Assembly: GCA_900155415.1 (NCBI GenBank)
Contig: LT700187.1
Location: 1,674,001 to 1,738,000, forward strand
DNA from: Christensenella massiliensis
GTDB lineage: Bacteria > Bacillota > Clostridia > Christensenellales > Christensenellaceae
DNA: 64,000 nt
Direction of reading: 5' to 3'
Below the pieces are notes generated by a model. That model was not told the origin of the DNA, made no database searches, and saw only the letters and a list, made by a program, of their open reading frames with translations. This document shows positions 51,604 to 62,219 of this stretch, in pieces. Made by a program: the position numbers and the translations under genes. Each line of letters starts with the position of its first letter. Positions within the stretch are counted from its first letter, which is position 1.

Positions 51604-52053
51604 ATGAAACACTTTTTTTCGGGAACAGCAGGAAAAGTAACGATCGTAACAGCAGTTCTCCTGCTTGTTTTATGCGTTTTTCTGGCGAAAACGATGCAGG
51701 AGGAGAAAAAGGCAGATATAGAGCCTGCTCAGGCTATGCAGGAATGGACGCAGGACGGTTTGCCCGTTTTCGTCGATTTTACGGCCGACTGGTGCTCTTA
51801 TTGCCGGGAAATGGAACCGGTGATCGAGGAGCTGCGGGAAGAATATCGGGGAAAAGTATCGTTTGAAACAGTCGATATAGACCGGCAGAAGAAGCTGGCA
51901 AAGGAATTTGGTGTTGCCAGCGTTCCGTTTTATTTACTGCTTAGCGCAGATGGAGAGCCTATCGCTTACTATCCGGGAGCCGCGGAAAAGGAAACGCTTG
52001 CATCTATGATCGACGATGGAACGGCAGGATTGCTTTCGGGGGATAATGAATGA
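51604..52053 (+). CDS. Membrane-anchored thioredoxin-like protein
   Basis: A 149-residue protein. One membrane segment (residues 11-29) anchors it with the thioredoxin domain outside. The active site is WCSYC (63-67), with the cis-Pro loop in GVASVPFYLL. AGGGGAG precedes the ATG. Its stop overlaps the ccdA start (ATGA at 52050-52053). With CcdA it should form a thiol-reducing relay across the membrane, for protein disulfide reduction or cofactor assembly. The structured RNA with a conditional terminator lies directly upstream and may control it. Confidence 0.88.
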   Translation: MKHFFSGTAGKVTIVTAVLLLVLCVFLAKTMQEEKKADIEPAQAMQEWTQDGLPVFVDFTADWCSYCREMEPVIEELREEYRGKVSFETVDIDRQKKLAKEFGVASVPFYLLLSADGEPIAYYPGAAEKETLASMIDDGTAGLLSGDNE

Positions 52054-52736
52054 CAGACTTGCTTGCTCAGTTAGGAGAATTGATTTCTCAGAATTTGTGG
52101 ATCGGTCCGCTTGCAGCGTTTGCCGCAGGCGTGCTGACGTCGCTCACACCATGTTCGCTTTCCACATTTCCGCTCGTGATCGGTTATGTGAGTGCCGGGA
52201 AGAGCGGAAAGCGGTCTGCGTTCCTGTATTCACTTTTGTTTTGCCTCGGGATGACTGCAACATTTACAGGCATTGGCATCGTGCTTGGAATATTAGGGCA
52301 GCAGCTCACCGCTATGGGAAGCTGGTGGTATCTCATATTAGGAGCTTTGATGGTCTTTATGGCGCTTGTGATGTGGGATGTGATAAAGCTGTTTCCTGCA
52401 TGCGGCGTGCGGCAGACCACTACGAAAAAGGGCGGGCTTGGTGCGTTTTTGCTTGGACTTCTCGGAGGTGCGTTCGCGTCGCCGTGCGCGACTCCGGCGC
52501 TTGCAGCGATTCTGGCAGTCGTTTCAAGCGGGATCAGTCTTGGGTTCGGAGCATGGATGCTTATTACCTATTCGATAGGCAACAGCCTGCTCATTATTGC
52601 AGTCGGAACGGGAATCGGCGCAGCCAATCAGCTTGGAAGCTCGGGACGGTTCGCGGCAGCAGGAAAATGGGTACGGCTCGCGCTTGGCGCGGCAATTTTG
52701 ATTCTTGGCCTATATCTGCTTTATTTAGGGTTCTGA
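52050..52736 (+). CDS. ccdA: CcdA/DsbD-type thiol-disulfide transmembrane protein
   Basis: A 228-residue membrane protein with six hydrophobic segments. The paired redox cysteines are in LTPCSLS (Cys35) and ASPCATPAL (Cys146), in helices 1 and 4 as in the CcdA family. It passes electrons from cytoplasmic thioredoxin to an outer thioredoxin-like protein, here clearly the product of the overlapping upstream gene. No cytochrome c maturation genes are in the window, so another thiol-dependent process is likely. Confidence 0.92.
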   Translation: MTDLLAQLGELISQNLWIGPLAAFAAGVLTSLTPCSLSTFPLVIGYVSAGKSGKRSAFLYSLLFCLGMTATFTGIGIVLGILGQQLTAMGSWWYLILGALMVFMALVMWDVIKLFPACGVRQTTTKKGGLGAFLLGLLGGAFASPCATPALAAILAVVSSGISLGFGAWMLITYSIGNSLLIIAVGTGIGAANQLGSSGRFAAAGKWVRLALGAAILILGLYLLYLGF

Positions 52737-52761
52737 TGGAATATACGCAACGGGGTAGCTT

Positions 52762-55398
52762 ATGGACCACAAAAAGAATTGGAGATTAAAAAATATCAAC
52801 GCCCTGCTTATCGTGGTTGTCGTTATTATTTCGCTCGGTGTGTTTGCATTTGCAGGGATGACCATTATCAATACAGATAATCTTGCAACTTATACCGCCG
52901 AAATCTACAGCAGGCCTTATGCGGTCAATAATGCTGCATGGCAGATGCGTGCGCAGATATTGTTTGCACGGAATACGATGCTCAATTTACTGCTTGACGA
53001 TGAGTATGGAGTAGACGCGGAAGAAAAGCTGCAGGCTTTATACAAAATGCGCGAAGAAATACCCGGATTGGAGCAGACTCTGCAGACGCAGTATGAGGGA
53101 GATGAGGAGACGGTCGCCCGGCTTATCAGCGAGGTGGAAAGGTTAAGACGGCTTCATGACGAATGTATTGAACTTATAAAGGCCGGAAACATACGGGAAG
53201 CGGGTGAAATATTGTATGGAAGCGCCTATCCGCTCTATTCGGCTGCGGAGATGCATGCACAGGAGCTGATCGGCCATTCACAGGAGAAGATAGACGCCTA
53301 TGTCGCACAGTCGTATGCCCTGAATGAGCAGACCAATCAGCTGGCATTGATCTGGGGCCTTGCTCTTGTTGCGCTCGCAGTATTGTTGTCTGTAGTCAGT
53401 GTCCGCACGATCACGAAACGCAACGGGGACATTTTCCGCAGCAATACGCTTTTCCGCATTATTTCTGAAAATGTAGACGACGTATTTATCGTTTATGATA
53501 TAGCACGGAAAAGCGTGGAATATGTCAGCGACAATGCAGAGCGTATTCTGGGTTTTTCTCCGTCGGAATACAGGGGGGATCCCCCGCTCGCAAGGGAATA
53601 TCTCGATGAAAAAACGTTCCGCCGCCTGCGTGACCATTTCTGGGATGCAGAAGGCGGGGAGATACAGGAAGAGTTGTTTTTGATGACCGATCCTAAGACG
53701 GGGAGCAGACGGGAATGCATCAGCCGCAGATATCCGATCGTGGAAAATGGGAAGATCACAAAAGCAGTTTTTGTGACCAGCGATCTCACCGAACAGAAAC
53801 GCACCCAAAATATGCTGCGTACAGCACTGGAAAGAGCGGAAAACGCCAATGTTGCCAAACGGGAATTTCTGTCACGTATGAGCCATGAGATCAGAACGCC
53901 CATGAACGCAATGACGGGAACGCTTCGCGCAATGGAATATGATATAGATAACTCCGGAAAAATGAAAGAGCATTTGCGCAAGCTCAATATGTCTGCCATG
54001 CATCTGCTTGACCTGATCAATGACATTCTCGACATGTCGAGGATCGAGAGCGGGAAAATACAGATAGAATCACGGCCGTTCAGCCTGAATGCCATGCTCA
54101 GTGAGCTTACGGACATCATGCAGACAAAAGCGGAAGAAAACAGGCAGGCTTTCAATGTTTTGCTGAAAAGTACGAGCTGCGATATGGTGAAAGGCGACGA
54201 CACCCGCATCAAGCAGGTGCTTCTCAATTTTCTGTCCAACGCGATCAAATTTACGCCGCCGCACGGTAAGATAAGGATGTCCGTGGAGGAGATCGAGAGG
54301 CGTGGGAATCAGGTTCTGCTGAAATTTGAAGTGCGGGATACCGGGATCGGAATGCATGAAGAATTTTTAAAGCGCCTGTTTGAGCCATTCGAGCAGGAGC
54401 AAAATTCCACCTACCGTAAATATGGAGGAACGGGTCTCGGGATGGCGCTCTCCAAGGCGCTTGTCGAGTCGATGGGCGGAGAGATCATGGTAGAGAGTGT
54501 ACCGGATATGGGGAGCGTGTTTTCTTTCTGCCTATGGCTCGAAGCTGCCGGCGCGGGAGGAAGTTCTGTGCAGATATCAGATAAAGTAAAAAATCTGCGC
54601 GTATTGGTGATAGAAGATGATGAAGAGATGCGGGAGCATCTGAAGCTGCAGTGCAGGCAGCTCGGTGTCGAGGCAGAGGCAGTCGCATCCGGGTTAGAGG
54701 CGGTCAGAACGCTTCGTAATACGAAGAGAAAATTCGATTTGTGCCTCATAGACCTGTATATGCCGGATGTAGACGGCATCCATACTGCGGAATGGATACG
54801 CAAAAGCGCGGGAAAAGATACGTTCATTGTGCTGATGTCCGCGTATGACCATAAAAAGATAGAGAAAGAGGCGGTTGCGGCCGGAGTAGATGCATTCCTA
54901 ACGAAGCCGGTCATGCGGGCAGATATCTATCGGGTGCTGCAGGATATGAGCGGAGAGGAAGTGACGGTCAGTGAAGAGGACGGCATGGAGGACTATGATT
55001 TTGCTGGGAAACGGCTTTTGATCGCGGAAGACAACGAACTGAATATGGAAGTGGCGCAAGAGCTGTGCGAGCATGTGGGCTTTGAGGTGGAATGTGCATA
55101 TAATGGAAAAATCGCTGTAGAAATGTTTGAACAGTCGCCTGTAGGTTATTATGACGCGATACTGATGGATGTGCATATGCCGGCCATGAACGGGAACGAG
55201 GCGGCACAGACTATCAGAAATCTGAAGCGGAAGGATGCCGGTTCGGTCGTAATCATCGCAATGACGGCCAATGCGTTTTATGAGGACGAGGTGGAGGCGC
55301 TCAAAAGCGGGATGAACGCACACATGGCAAAGCCGATCGAACCGGAAGCGATATTTGCGGCGTTGAAAAAATTCCTGTATGATAATAAAGAAGAATGA
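52762..55398 (+). CDS. Hybrid sensor histidine kinase with two receiver domains
   Basis: An 878-residue membrane sensor. Membrane segments at about 13-34 and 195-216 enclose an extracytoplasmic helical domain of about 160 residues. Then a PAS domain (225-345), HisKA with His375 (FLSRMSHEIRTPMNAM), HATPase (LLNFLSNAIKFTPP, DTGIGM, GGTGLGMALSK), receiver 1 (Asp664 in CLIDLYMPD) and receiver 2 (Asp803 in ILMDVHMP). The start site is weak (GGGGTAG). It follows ccdA by 25 bp and is followed by an Hpt protein and an HD-GYP response regulator, giving a full phosphorelay. The input signal is unknown; thiol or redox state is suggested only by context. Confidence 0.93.
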   Translation: MDHKKNWRLKNINALLIVVVVIISLGVFAFAGMTIINTDNLATYTAEIYSRPYAVNNAAWQMRAQILFARNTMLNLLLDDEYGVDAEEKLQALYKMREEIPGLEQTLQTQYEGDEETVARLISEVERLRRLHDECIELIKAGNIREAGEILYGSAYPLYSAAEMHAQELIGHSQEKIDAYVAQSYALNEQTNQLALIWGLALVALAVLLSVVSVRTITKRNGDIFRSNTLFRIISENVDDVFIVYDIARKSVEYVSDNAERILGFSPSEYRGDPPLAREYLDEKTFRRLRDHFWDAEGGEIQEELFLMTDPKTGSRRECISRRYPIVENGKITKAVFVTSDLTEQKRTQNMLRTALERAENANVAKREFLSRMSHEIRTPMNAMTGTLRAMEYDIDNSGKMKEHLRKLNMSAMHLLDLINDILDMSRIESGKIQIESRPFSLNAMLSELTDIMQTKAEENRQAFNVLLKSTSCDMVKGDDTRIKQVLLNFLSNAIKFTPPHGKIRMSVEEIERRGNQVLLKFEVRDTGIGMHEEFLKRLFEPFEQEQNSTYRKYGGTGLGMALSKALVESMGGEIMVESVPDMGSVFSFCLWLEAAGAGGSSVQISDKVKNLRVLVIEDDEEMREHLKLQCRQLGVEAEAVASGLEAVRTLRNTKRKFDLCLIDLYMPDVDGIHTAEWIRKSAGKDTFIVLMSAYDHKKIEKEAVAAGVDAFLTKPVMRADIYRVLQDMSGEEVTVSEEDGMEDYDFAGKRLLIAEDNELNMEVAQELCEHVGFEVECAYNGKIAVEMFEQSPVGYYDAILMDVHMPAMNGNEAAQTIRNLKRKDAGSVVIIAMTANAFYEDEVEALKSGMNAHMAKPIEPEAIFAALKKFLYDNKEE

Positions 55399-55416
55399 TA
55401 AGTGGAGGAAAAGAGA

Positions 55417-55755
55417 ATGGAGATCGGAGAGCTGAACCGTGCCGGGATCGATTATGCGGATGGGCTGAGGCGCATGAGCGGAAATGAGGCCCTGTATCAT
55501 AAATTCCTGAAAAAATTTCTGCAGGACACGAGTATGATCCGGCTGAAAGACTGCCTGCGGGAAGGCGACATGCAGGGAACTTACGAGGCTGCGCATACAC
55601 TGAAAGGAACGAGTGGAACACTCGGGATGTATGAACTGGCGGAATGCTGTGACGCGGTATGCAAAAAAATCAGAAACGGAGAAGCCGATTTTGATATAGA
55701 CGCTGTGTATGACCGCTATGATATTGCAATACAGGCGATCGAAAGAATTGAATAA
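55417..55755 (+). CDS. Hpt-domain phosphotransfer protein
   Basis: A 112-residue stand-alone histidine phosphotransfer protein. The phosphorylated His is in AAHTLKGTSGTLGM, near residue 59. The four-helix bundle is predicted throughout. The ATG at 55417 follows GGAGG by 8 nt; a GTG at 55402 overlaps that site. It lies 18 bp after the hybrid kinase gene and 11 bp before the response regulator gene, so it should pass phosphate between them. Confidence 0.92.
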   Translation: MEIGELNRAGIDYADGLRRMSGNEALYHKFLKKFLQDTSMIRLKDCLREGDMQGTYEAAHTLKGTSGTLGMYELAECCDAVCKKIRNGEADFDIDAVYDRYDIAIQAIERIE

Positions 55756-55766
55756 AGAGGCGTGCT

Positions 55767-56825
55767 ATGAAAGAAAAATTGCTGATCGTCGATGATGCGG
55801 AGTTGAATCGTGCCGTTTTGGAGGAACTGCTTTCACCGGAATATGAGATCGTGTGCGCAGAAAGCGGAAGGGAAGCGCTGCAGATATTAGAACAGGAACG
55901 GGATGGATTTTCCCTTGTGCTTTTGGACGTTATGATGCCCGGCATGAACGGATACGAGGTTCTGGAATATATGAATTTCAATGGGATGCTGAAGCGGACG
56001 CCTGTTATCATGGTAACGGCAGCTGATTCGGCAGAGGACGAAGAAAAATGCCTGCGGCTGGGAGCGATGGATTTTGTCCGCAAGCCCTATGTGACGGATA
56101 TCGTAAAGCGCCGTGTGAAAAATGCCGTGGAGCTTTATCGCTATCAAAACGGGCTTGAAGATGTATTGGAGCAAAAAGCGGAGACGCTTTCCAATGTGAA
56201 TGAGATCATCGTAGCGGTCCTTACCTCTGTACTCGAAACAAAAACCGAGGAATCGAAAGAACATATCCAGCGGGTGCGGCTTTATACCCGCGAGCTCCTG
56301 AAATTTATTTATGAACACAGCGACGACGGAAACGGCCTGACTCCGCAGACGATCGAAACGATCTGTATTGCATCGGTACTGCATGACATCGGAGAGCTGC
56401 TGATACCAGAGGCGATCCTGCATAAAGAACCGGGAGAACTTACAGACGAGGAACGTCTGATTTGGCAGCAGCATACGGTAAAAGGCTGTCAGATCATCGA
56501 ACCGCTTAAGAATATAGAAAATAAGGACTATATCCGGTATTGCTATAATATCTGCCGCCATCATCATGAAAAATGGGACGGCTCCGGGTTTCCGGATAAG
56601 CTGGTTGGAGACGATATACCGATTTGTGCGCAGGCAGTTGGGCTGGCGCATTATTACGACAGGCTCGTTGTCACGAAAGGGTATTCTCACGAGCAAGCAA
56701 AAGAACGCATCCAGAACAGGCTGTTCCGTTCCTTTTCACCGGTCCTGACAGAGACGTTCCATCTCGTTGCGGACCGTTTTAAAGCGATACACGAGCGGAA
56801 TCCGGAGCCGGCCCGCACATTTTGA
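55767..56825 (+). CDS. Response regulator with HD-GYP domain (cyclic di-GMP phosphodiesterase)
   Basis: A 352-residue two-domain protein. The receiver domain (1-120) has Asp54 in VLLDVMMPGM and a C-terminal Lys in VRKPY. The HD-GYP domain (145-340) has the metal pair His206-Asp207 in LHDIGELLIPE and HHHEKWDGSGFP (265-276), where Phe replaces the Tyr of GYP. Most such proteins hydrolyse cyclic di-GMP; the change may matter little. It is the likely output of the phosphorelay encoded upstream. AGAGG precedes the ATG. Confidence 0.92.
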   Translation: MKEKLLIVDDAELNRAVLEELLSPEYEIVCAESGREALQILEQERDGFSLVLLDVMMPGMNGYEVLEYMNFNGMLKRTPVIMVTAADSAEDEEKCLRLGAMDFVRKPYVTDIVKRRVKNAVELYRYQNGLEDVLEQKAETLSNVNEIIVAVLTSVLETKTEESKEHIQRVRLYTRELLKFIYEHSDDGNGLTPQTIETICIASVLHDIGELLIPEAILHKEPGELTDEERLIWQQHTVKGCQIIEPLKNIENKDYIRYCYNICRHHHEKWDGSGFPDKLVGDDIPICAQAVGLAHYYDRLVVTKGYSHEQAKERIQNRLFRSFSPVLTETFHLVADRFKAIHERNPEPARTF

Positions 56826-56868
56826 GTATGAAGTGACTGTCGGCTGGTTTATGACGAAAGGCGGGAAA

Positions 56869-57354
56869 ATGCTGAATCAAACTATGGGATCATGCGCGGA
56901 AACGACGCATATCGTTATGTCGGAAGACATCAATCAGTTAGGAAATCTGCATGGCGGAACGCTGATGCAGTGGGTAGATATCGTAGGGGCAGTCGCGGCG
57001 ATGCGGCATGCGCGCTGCATGGTGACGACTGCGGCGCTCGACAGCATGGATTTTAAGCATCCGGTGCCGTTGGGGGCAATCGTAACGCTTCGGGCCGCCG
57101 TAACATGGACGGGACGTACTTCACTCGAAGTGCGGGTAGACGTATACAGCGAGAAAATGGGAGAAACAGCCAAAAAGCATACCAATACAGCCTATCTCGT
57201 TTTTGTAGCACTCGGCTATGACGGGAAGCCGCAGGCCGTACAGCCGTTCGTTCCACAGACAGAAAGTGAAAAACAAGAATATGAACGCGCAGCGCAGCGC
57301 CGGGAAGCGCGGCTTGCCCAGCGGCGCAGTGCCGGGGAACGGGAGCTCCGGTAA
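56869..57354 (+). CDS. Acyl-CoA thioesterase (hotdog fold, YciA/BACH-like)
   Basis: A 161-residue hotdog-fold thioesterase. The core motif is NQLGNLHGGTLMQWVDIVGAVAA, with the family's catalytic Asp and Gly-rich turn, followed by HPVPLGAIVTLRAAVTWTGRTSLEVRVDV. It hydrolyses acyl-CoA thioesters in the cytoplasm. The ATG at 56869 follows AAGGCGGG; in-frame starts at 56851 and 56767 have no ribosome site. The charged Arg/Glu-rich tail is not part of the fold. It begins 43 bp after the response regulator, perhaps in the same transcript. Confidence 0.87.
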   Translation: MLNQTMGSCAETTHIVMSEDINQLGNLHGGTLMQWVDIVGAVAAMRHARCMVTTAALDSMDFKHPVPLGAIVTLRAAVTWTGRTSLEVRVDVYSEKMGETAKKHTNTAYLVFVALGYDGKPQAVQPFVPQTESEKQEYERAAQRREARLAQRRSAGERELR

Positions 57355-57377
57355 GAGCATAAAGATAAGCAAGGTAA

Positions 57378-57415
57378 GAAACAGGCGGAGAGTATCCTCC
57401 TGTTTCTTTTTGTGG
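57378..57415 (+). terminator. Intrinsic terminator after the thioesterase gene
   Basis: AGAAACAGG and CCTGTTTCT pair around an inner imperfect stem and are followed by a T run. Confidence 0.75.
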
Positions 57416-57417
57416 TA

Positions 57418-57426
57418 TGATATAAT
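57418..57426 (+). promoter_or_regulatory. Extended minus-10 promoter of the ABC-F gene
   Basis: TGATATAAT combines a perfect TATAAT with the TGN extension. No good minus-35 is seen; the promoter abuts the preceding terminator. Confidence 0.55.
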
Positions 57427-57456
57427 ACTGGAATCGATATACAGGAGAAAAACGCA

Positions 57457-59340
<1,884 letters not shown>

Positions 59341-59357
59341 ATATTTTAAAAAGATAG

Positions 59358-59386
59358 TTGACAAAGGCCAGTGTAGGTGATATGCT
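59358..59386 (+). promoter_or_regulatory. Sigma-A promoter of the locus C regulator
   Basis: TTGACA (59358-59363), a 17 bp spacer and TATGCT (59381-59386). Confidence 0.75.
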
Positions 59387-59389
59387 TAT

Positions 59390-59416
59390 TGCAAACGATA
59401 TCAGAAAACGTTTGCA
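59390..59416 (+). promoter_or_regulatory. Paired LacI-type operator half-sites
   Basis: TGCAAACG (59390-59397) and CGTTTGCA (59409-59416) are inverted and 11 bp apart. Each lies in a near-palindrome with a central CG (AAAACGTTTGC fits the family consensus). They sit at the predicted start site, suiting autorepression by the LacI protein encoded next. Confidence 0.6.
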
Positions 59417-59447
59417 GAAATAGATATCGCATAAGGAGCCTGATCGT

Positions 59448-60500
59448 ATGGCCAGTTCGAACACGCTGAAAGATATTGCTGAAAAACTGAATGTATCTGT
59501 TTCGACAGTATCGCGTGCGGTCAACAATAAGGCTTATGTGAAAGAAGAAACACGCCGTAAGGTCCTGCAAGCTCTCAAGGAATATCATTACGTTCCAAAC
59601 GAGATCGCAAGATCGCTCAAATCCCAGTCCACCAAAACGATCGGCGTAGTCATTCCGGATATTTGCGAAGTGTTTTTCGGACAGATCATCAAAGGGATCG
59701 ATGAGGTCGTATCCCGAGAGGGCTATACGATCATCGTAGCGGATTCCAGCGAAAATAAAATAAATGAAGCGCGCGACCTTGAAATGCTGTTTCAAAAGCG
59801 GGTGGACGCCTTGGTTCTGGCTACGGTCGAGCTGAAAGGCAAAAAAGTTTTCCGGTTCCTTGAAAATGAGATCCCTGTAGTATTCATTGATAATCTTCCG
59901 GAGATAGACCGCGAGATCGATTCGGTCATGATCGACAACGTGAAAGCAAGCAAAATTGCGATGCATCATTTGCTCGCGCTCGGGCATAAAAATATTGCAG
60001 TCATCATCGGCTCGATCGAAGAAACAACGGGTTACGACCGCATGCTGGGATATAAGGAGGCTCTTCAGGAAACGGGGCTATCCATTGATGAAAGATTGAT
60101 CGCATATGGGGATTATAAAGAAAAAACCGGCTATGAATGCATGAAAGCGCTGCTTGCGCAAAGAGACGAGGCGCCGTTTACGGCGGTTTACGTCACATCT
60201 GAAATGATGACGTTTGGCGCCATAAAGGCGATCAATGACTGCGGACTGCGCATACCGGAGGACATCTCTCTCATTGGCTTTGACGTACACGACAAAACGG
60301 GGCTTGTGGTTCCGGGGATCACAACGGTACGTCAGCCGGAAAACCAAATCGGCACGACGGTAGGCAAAATACTTCTGAAGCATATAAAACAAAAGAACAG
60401 CCGGGAAGCCCAAAAACTCCGGGAACAACAAAAGGTGCTGCTGGAGCCTTATCTTGAGATCGGGCAAAGCTGCAAAAAGCTCTCTGTTTCTGAAAAATAG
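59448..60500 (+). CDS. LacI-family regulator of locus C
   Basis: A 350-residue LacI/GalR repressor. Helix-turn-helix NTLKDIAEKLNVSVSTVSRAVN (residues 5-26), hinge region NEIARSLKSQSTKTIGVVIPD, then the sugar-binding fold (60-340). AAGGAG precedes the ATG. Operator-like sequences occur in its own promoter (59390-59416) and before the transporter genes (60655-60670). It therefore probably represses itself and the RbsA-C-B-type transporter downstream. A short, charged tail (KKLSVSEK) follows the fold. Ordinary length, unlike the fused LacI protein of locus A. Confidence 0.93.
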   Translation: MASSNTLKDIAEKLNVSVSTVSRAVNNKAYVKEETRRKVLQALKEYHYVPNEIARSLKSQSTKTIGVVIPDICEVFFGQIIKGIDEVVSREGYTIIVADSSENKINEARDLEMLFQKRVDALVLATVELKGKKVFRFLENEIPVVFIDNLPEIDREIDSVMIDNVKASKIAMHHLLALGHKNIAVIIGSIEETTGYDRMLGYKEALQETGLSIDERLIAYGDYKEKTGYECMKALLAQRDEAPFTAVYVTSEMMTFGAIKAINDCGLRIPEDISLIGFDVHDKTGLVVPGITTVRQPENQIGTTVGKILLKHIKQKNSREAQKLREQQKVLLEPYLEIGQSCKKLSVSEK

Positions 60501-60574
60501 GATAATCACTATTTATTATTTTCTCGTACAGCTAAATAAGTTTACCTTGATAACCACCGCAATACATTGCCGTT

Positions 60575-60600
60575 ACGCGTTCAAAAGGCGCGTTTTTTTT
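60575..60600 (+). terminator. Terminator after the LacI gene
   Basis: ACGCG and CGCGT pair around a 9-nt loop and are followed by eight T. Confidence 0.65.
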
Positions 60601-60654
60601 ATGGTCAAAAATCTAAAGGTTTAAGACCATTTAGAAAATATTTTGTACCCATTT

Positions 60655-60670
60655 CTGCAAACGTTTACAG
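60655..60670 (+). promoter_or_regulatory. LacI-type operator of the locus C transporter
   Basis: CTGCAAACGTTTACAG is a palindrome with a central CG and one mismatch. It shares TGCAAACG and CGTTT with the sites at 59390-59416, so the same repressor probably binds both. Confidence 0.65.
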
Positions 60671-60722
60671 AAAAATGAAATGGTTTTTTTAGACAAAAAA
60701 ATAATAAAAGCAGGTGAAAAAT

Positions 60723-62219
60723 TTGAGAAAAATGATTTTGAAGATGGAGGGCATATCGAAGAGCTTTCCCGGTGTAAAAGCCCTTGACGGCGCCGCGATC
60801 GCGGTAAAAGAAGGTGAAGTCCATGCCCTGATGGGAGAAAACGGAGCGGGAAAATCTACATTTATGAAAATCCTCAACGGTCTGCTGGAGCCAGATGAAG
60901 GCAGTATAGAATTTGCCGGACAAAGGGTTCAGATACATAGCCCGGCAGAAGCGCTGAAACTAGGGATCGCCATGATTTATCAGGAGCTCAATCCCATCAA
61001 AGATATGACGATCGCAGACAATATTTTTTTAGGACGTGAATACACCCGGGGAAACAGTGCGTTTGTCGATAAGAAAAAAGCAGAAGAAGAGGCCGATAAA
61101 CTGCTGAAAGAATTTGGGCTGCCGGTCGGAGCAAAGACGCACATGCGTGAGCTTTCTATTGCTCAAATGCAGATGATCGAAATCATCAAAGCAGTATCAT
61201 CCGGAGCCAAGCTTATCGTGATGGACGAACCGACCTCTTCCCTTACGGATGAAGAGATCGCGATATTGTTTCAGACGATACAGGATTTAAAGCAAAATAA
61301 TGTCGCGGTCATTTACATCTCACATCGTCTGGAGGAGATTTTTCAAATCGCGGACAGAGTGACAGTGCTGCGAGACGGAAAATATATAGACAGCCGGAAA
61401 ACAGAAGAACTTGATAGAGATTCTCTGATCAATATGATGGTAGGACGTAAATTAGATAATATTTTTCCCAAAAAAATCGTTGATATCGGAAGCATTGTAT
61501 TGGAAGTAAAAAAACTTACAAGGAAGGGTGCGTTTGAAGATATCAGTTTCGATGTGCGCGCCGGGGAAATCGTAGGATTCTATGGACTGGTGGGCGCGGG
61601 GCGCAGTGAAGTCATGCGGGCAGTATTTGGACTGGACCGGGCCGACCAAGGAGAAATATGGATGGACGGCCGCAGGATAAGAGTGAAAAGACCGCAGGAT
61701 GCGATTTCGAATGGGATCGCTCTTGTTACGGAAGACCGGAAAGATACGGGGCTCGTCCTATGTCGGTCGATCCGCGAAAATATTGCGCTCCCCAGTTTGG
61801 GAGAATTTTGTAAAGGCGTATTTCTCGATAAAGAAAAGGAAAGCAGAATGTGCCGCGAAATAGCAGGAAAGCTGACGGTGAAAATGAGCGGACTTTCTCA
61901 GGAAGCGGGCAATTTATCCGGCGGGAACCAGCAGAAAGTAGTTTTATGCAAATGGATGATGAAAAGTCCAAAGCTTTTGATCCTCGACGAACCTACGCGT
62001 GGGATCGACGTGGGAGCAAAGGCAGAGATACATTCCCTGATGGGGGATTTTGCAAAGGCTGGAATGGCGATCATAATGATTTCCTCTGAGCTGCCGGAGA
62101 TCATCGGAATGAGCGACCGGATTATCGTGATGGGCGAGGGGAAGATCAAAGGAGAATTTAAGCTCGGAGAATATTCGCAGGACGATATTTTGAAATGTGC
62201 ACTGGGAGGTAAAAAATAA
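60723..62219 (+). CDS. Sugar ABC transporter ATP-binding protein of locus C
   Basis: A twin-cassette ATPase of about 498 residues (RbsA family). First domain: GENGAGKST, MDEPTSSLT. Second domain: degenerate P-loop GLVGAGRSE, signature NLSGGNQQK, LDEPTRGID. The start is uncertain: AGGTG (60712-60716) lies 6 nt before a TTG at 60723 and 15 nt before an ATG at 60732. The GTG at 60714 overlaps the ribosome site. It is the first transporter gene behind the operator at 60655-60670, and its stop overlaps the permease start (TAATG). Confidence 0.93.
   Translation: MRKMILKMEGISKSFPGVKALDGAAIAVKEGEVHALMGENGAGKSTFMKILNGLLEPDEGSIEFAGQRVQIHSPAEALKLGIAMIYQELNPIKDMTIADNIFLGREYTRGNSAFVDKKKAEEEADKLLKEFGLPVGAKTHMRELSIAQMQMIEIIKAVSSGAKLIVMDEPTSSLTDEEIAILFQTIQDLKQNNVAVIYISHRLEEIFQIADRVTVLRDGKYIDSRKTEELDRDSLINMMVGRKLDNIFPKKIVDIGSIVLEVKKLTRKGAFEDISFDVRAGEIVGFYGLVGAGRSEVMRAVFGLDRADQGEIWMDGRRIRVKRPQDAISNGIALVTEDRKDTGLVLCRSIRENIALPSLGEFCKGVFLDKEKESRMCREIAGKLTVKMSGLSQEAGNLSGGNQQKVVLCKWMMKSPKLLILDEPTRGIDVGAKAEIHSLMGDFAKAGMAIIMISSELPEIIGMSDRIIVMGEGKIKGEFKLGEYSQDDILKCALGGKK

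Noticed and set aside
52016-52789. A 257-codon frame overlapping ccdA
   Set aside because: It is the shifted frame of ccdA and lacks hydrophobic segments or motifs.
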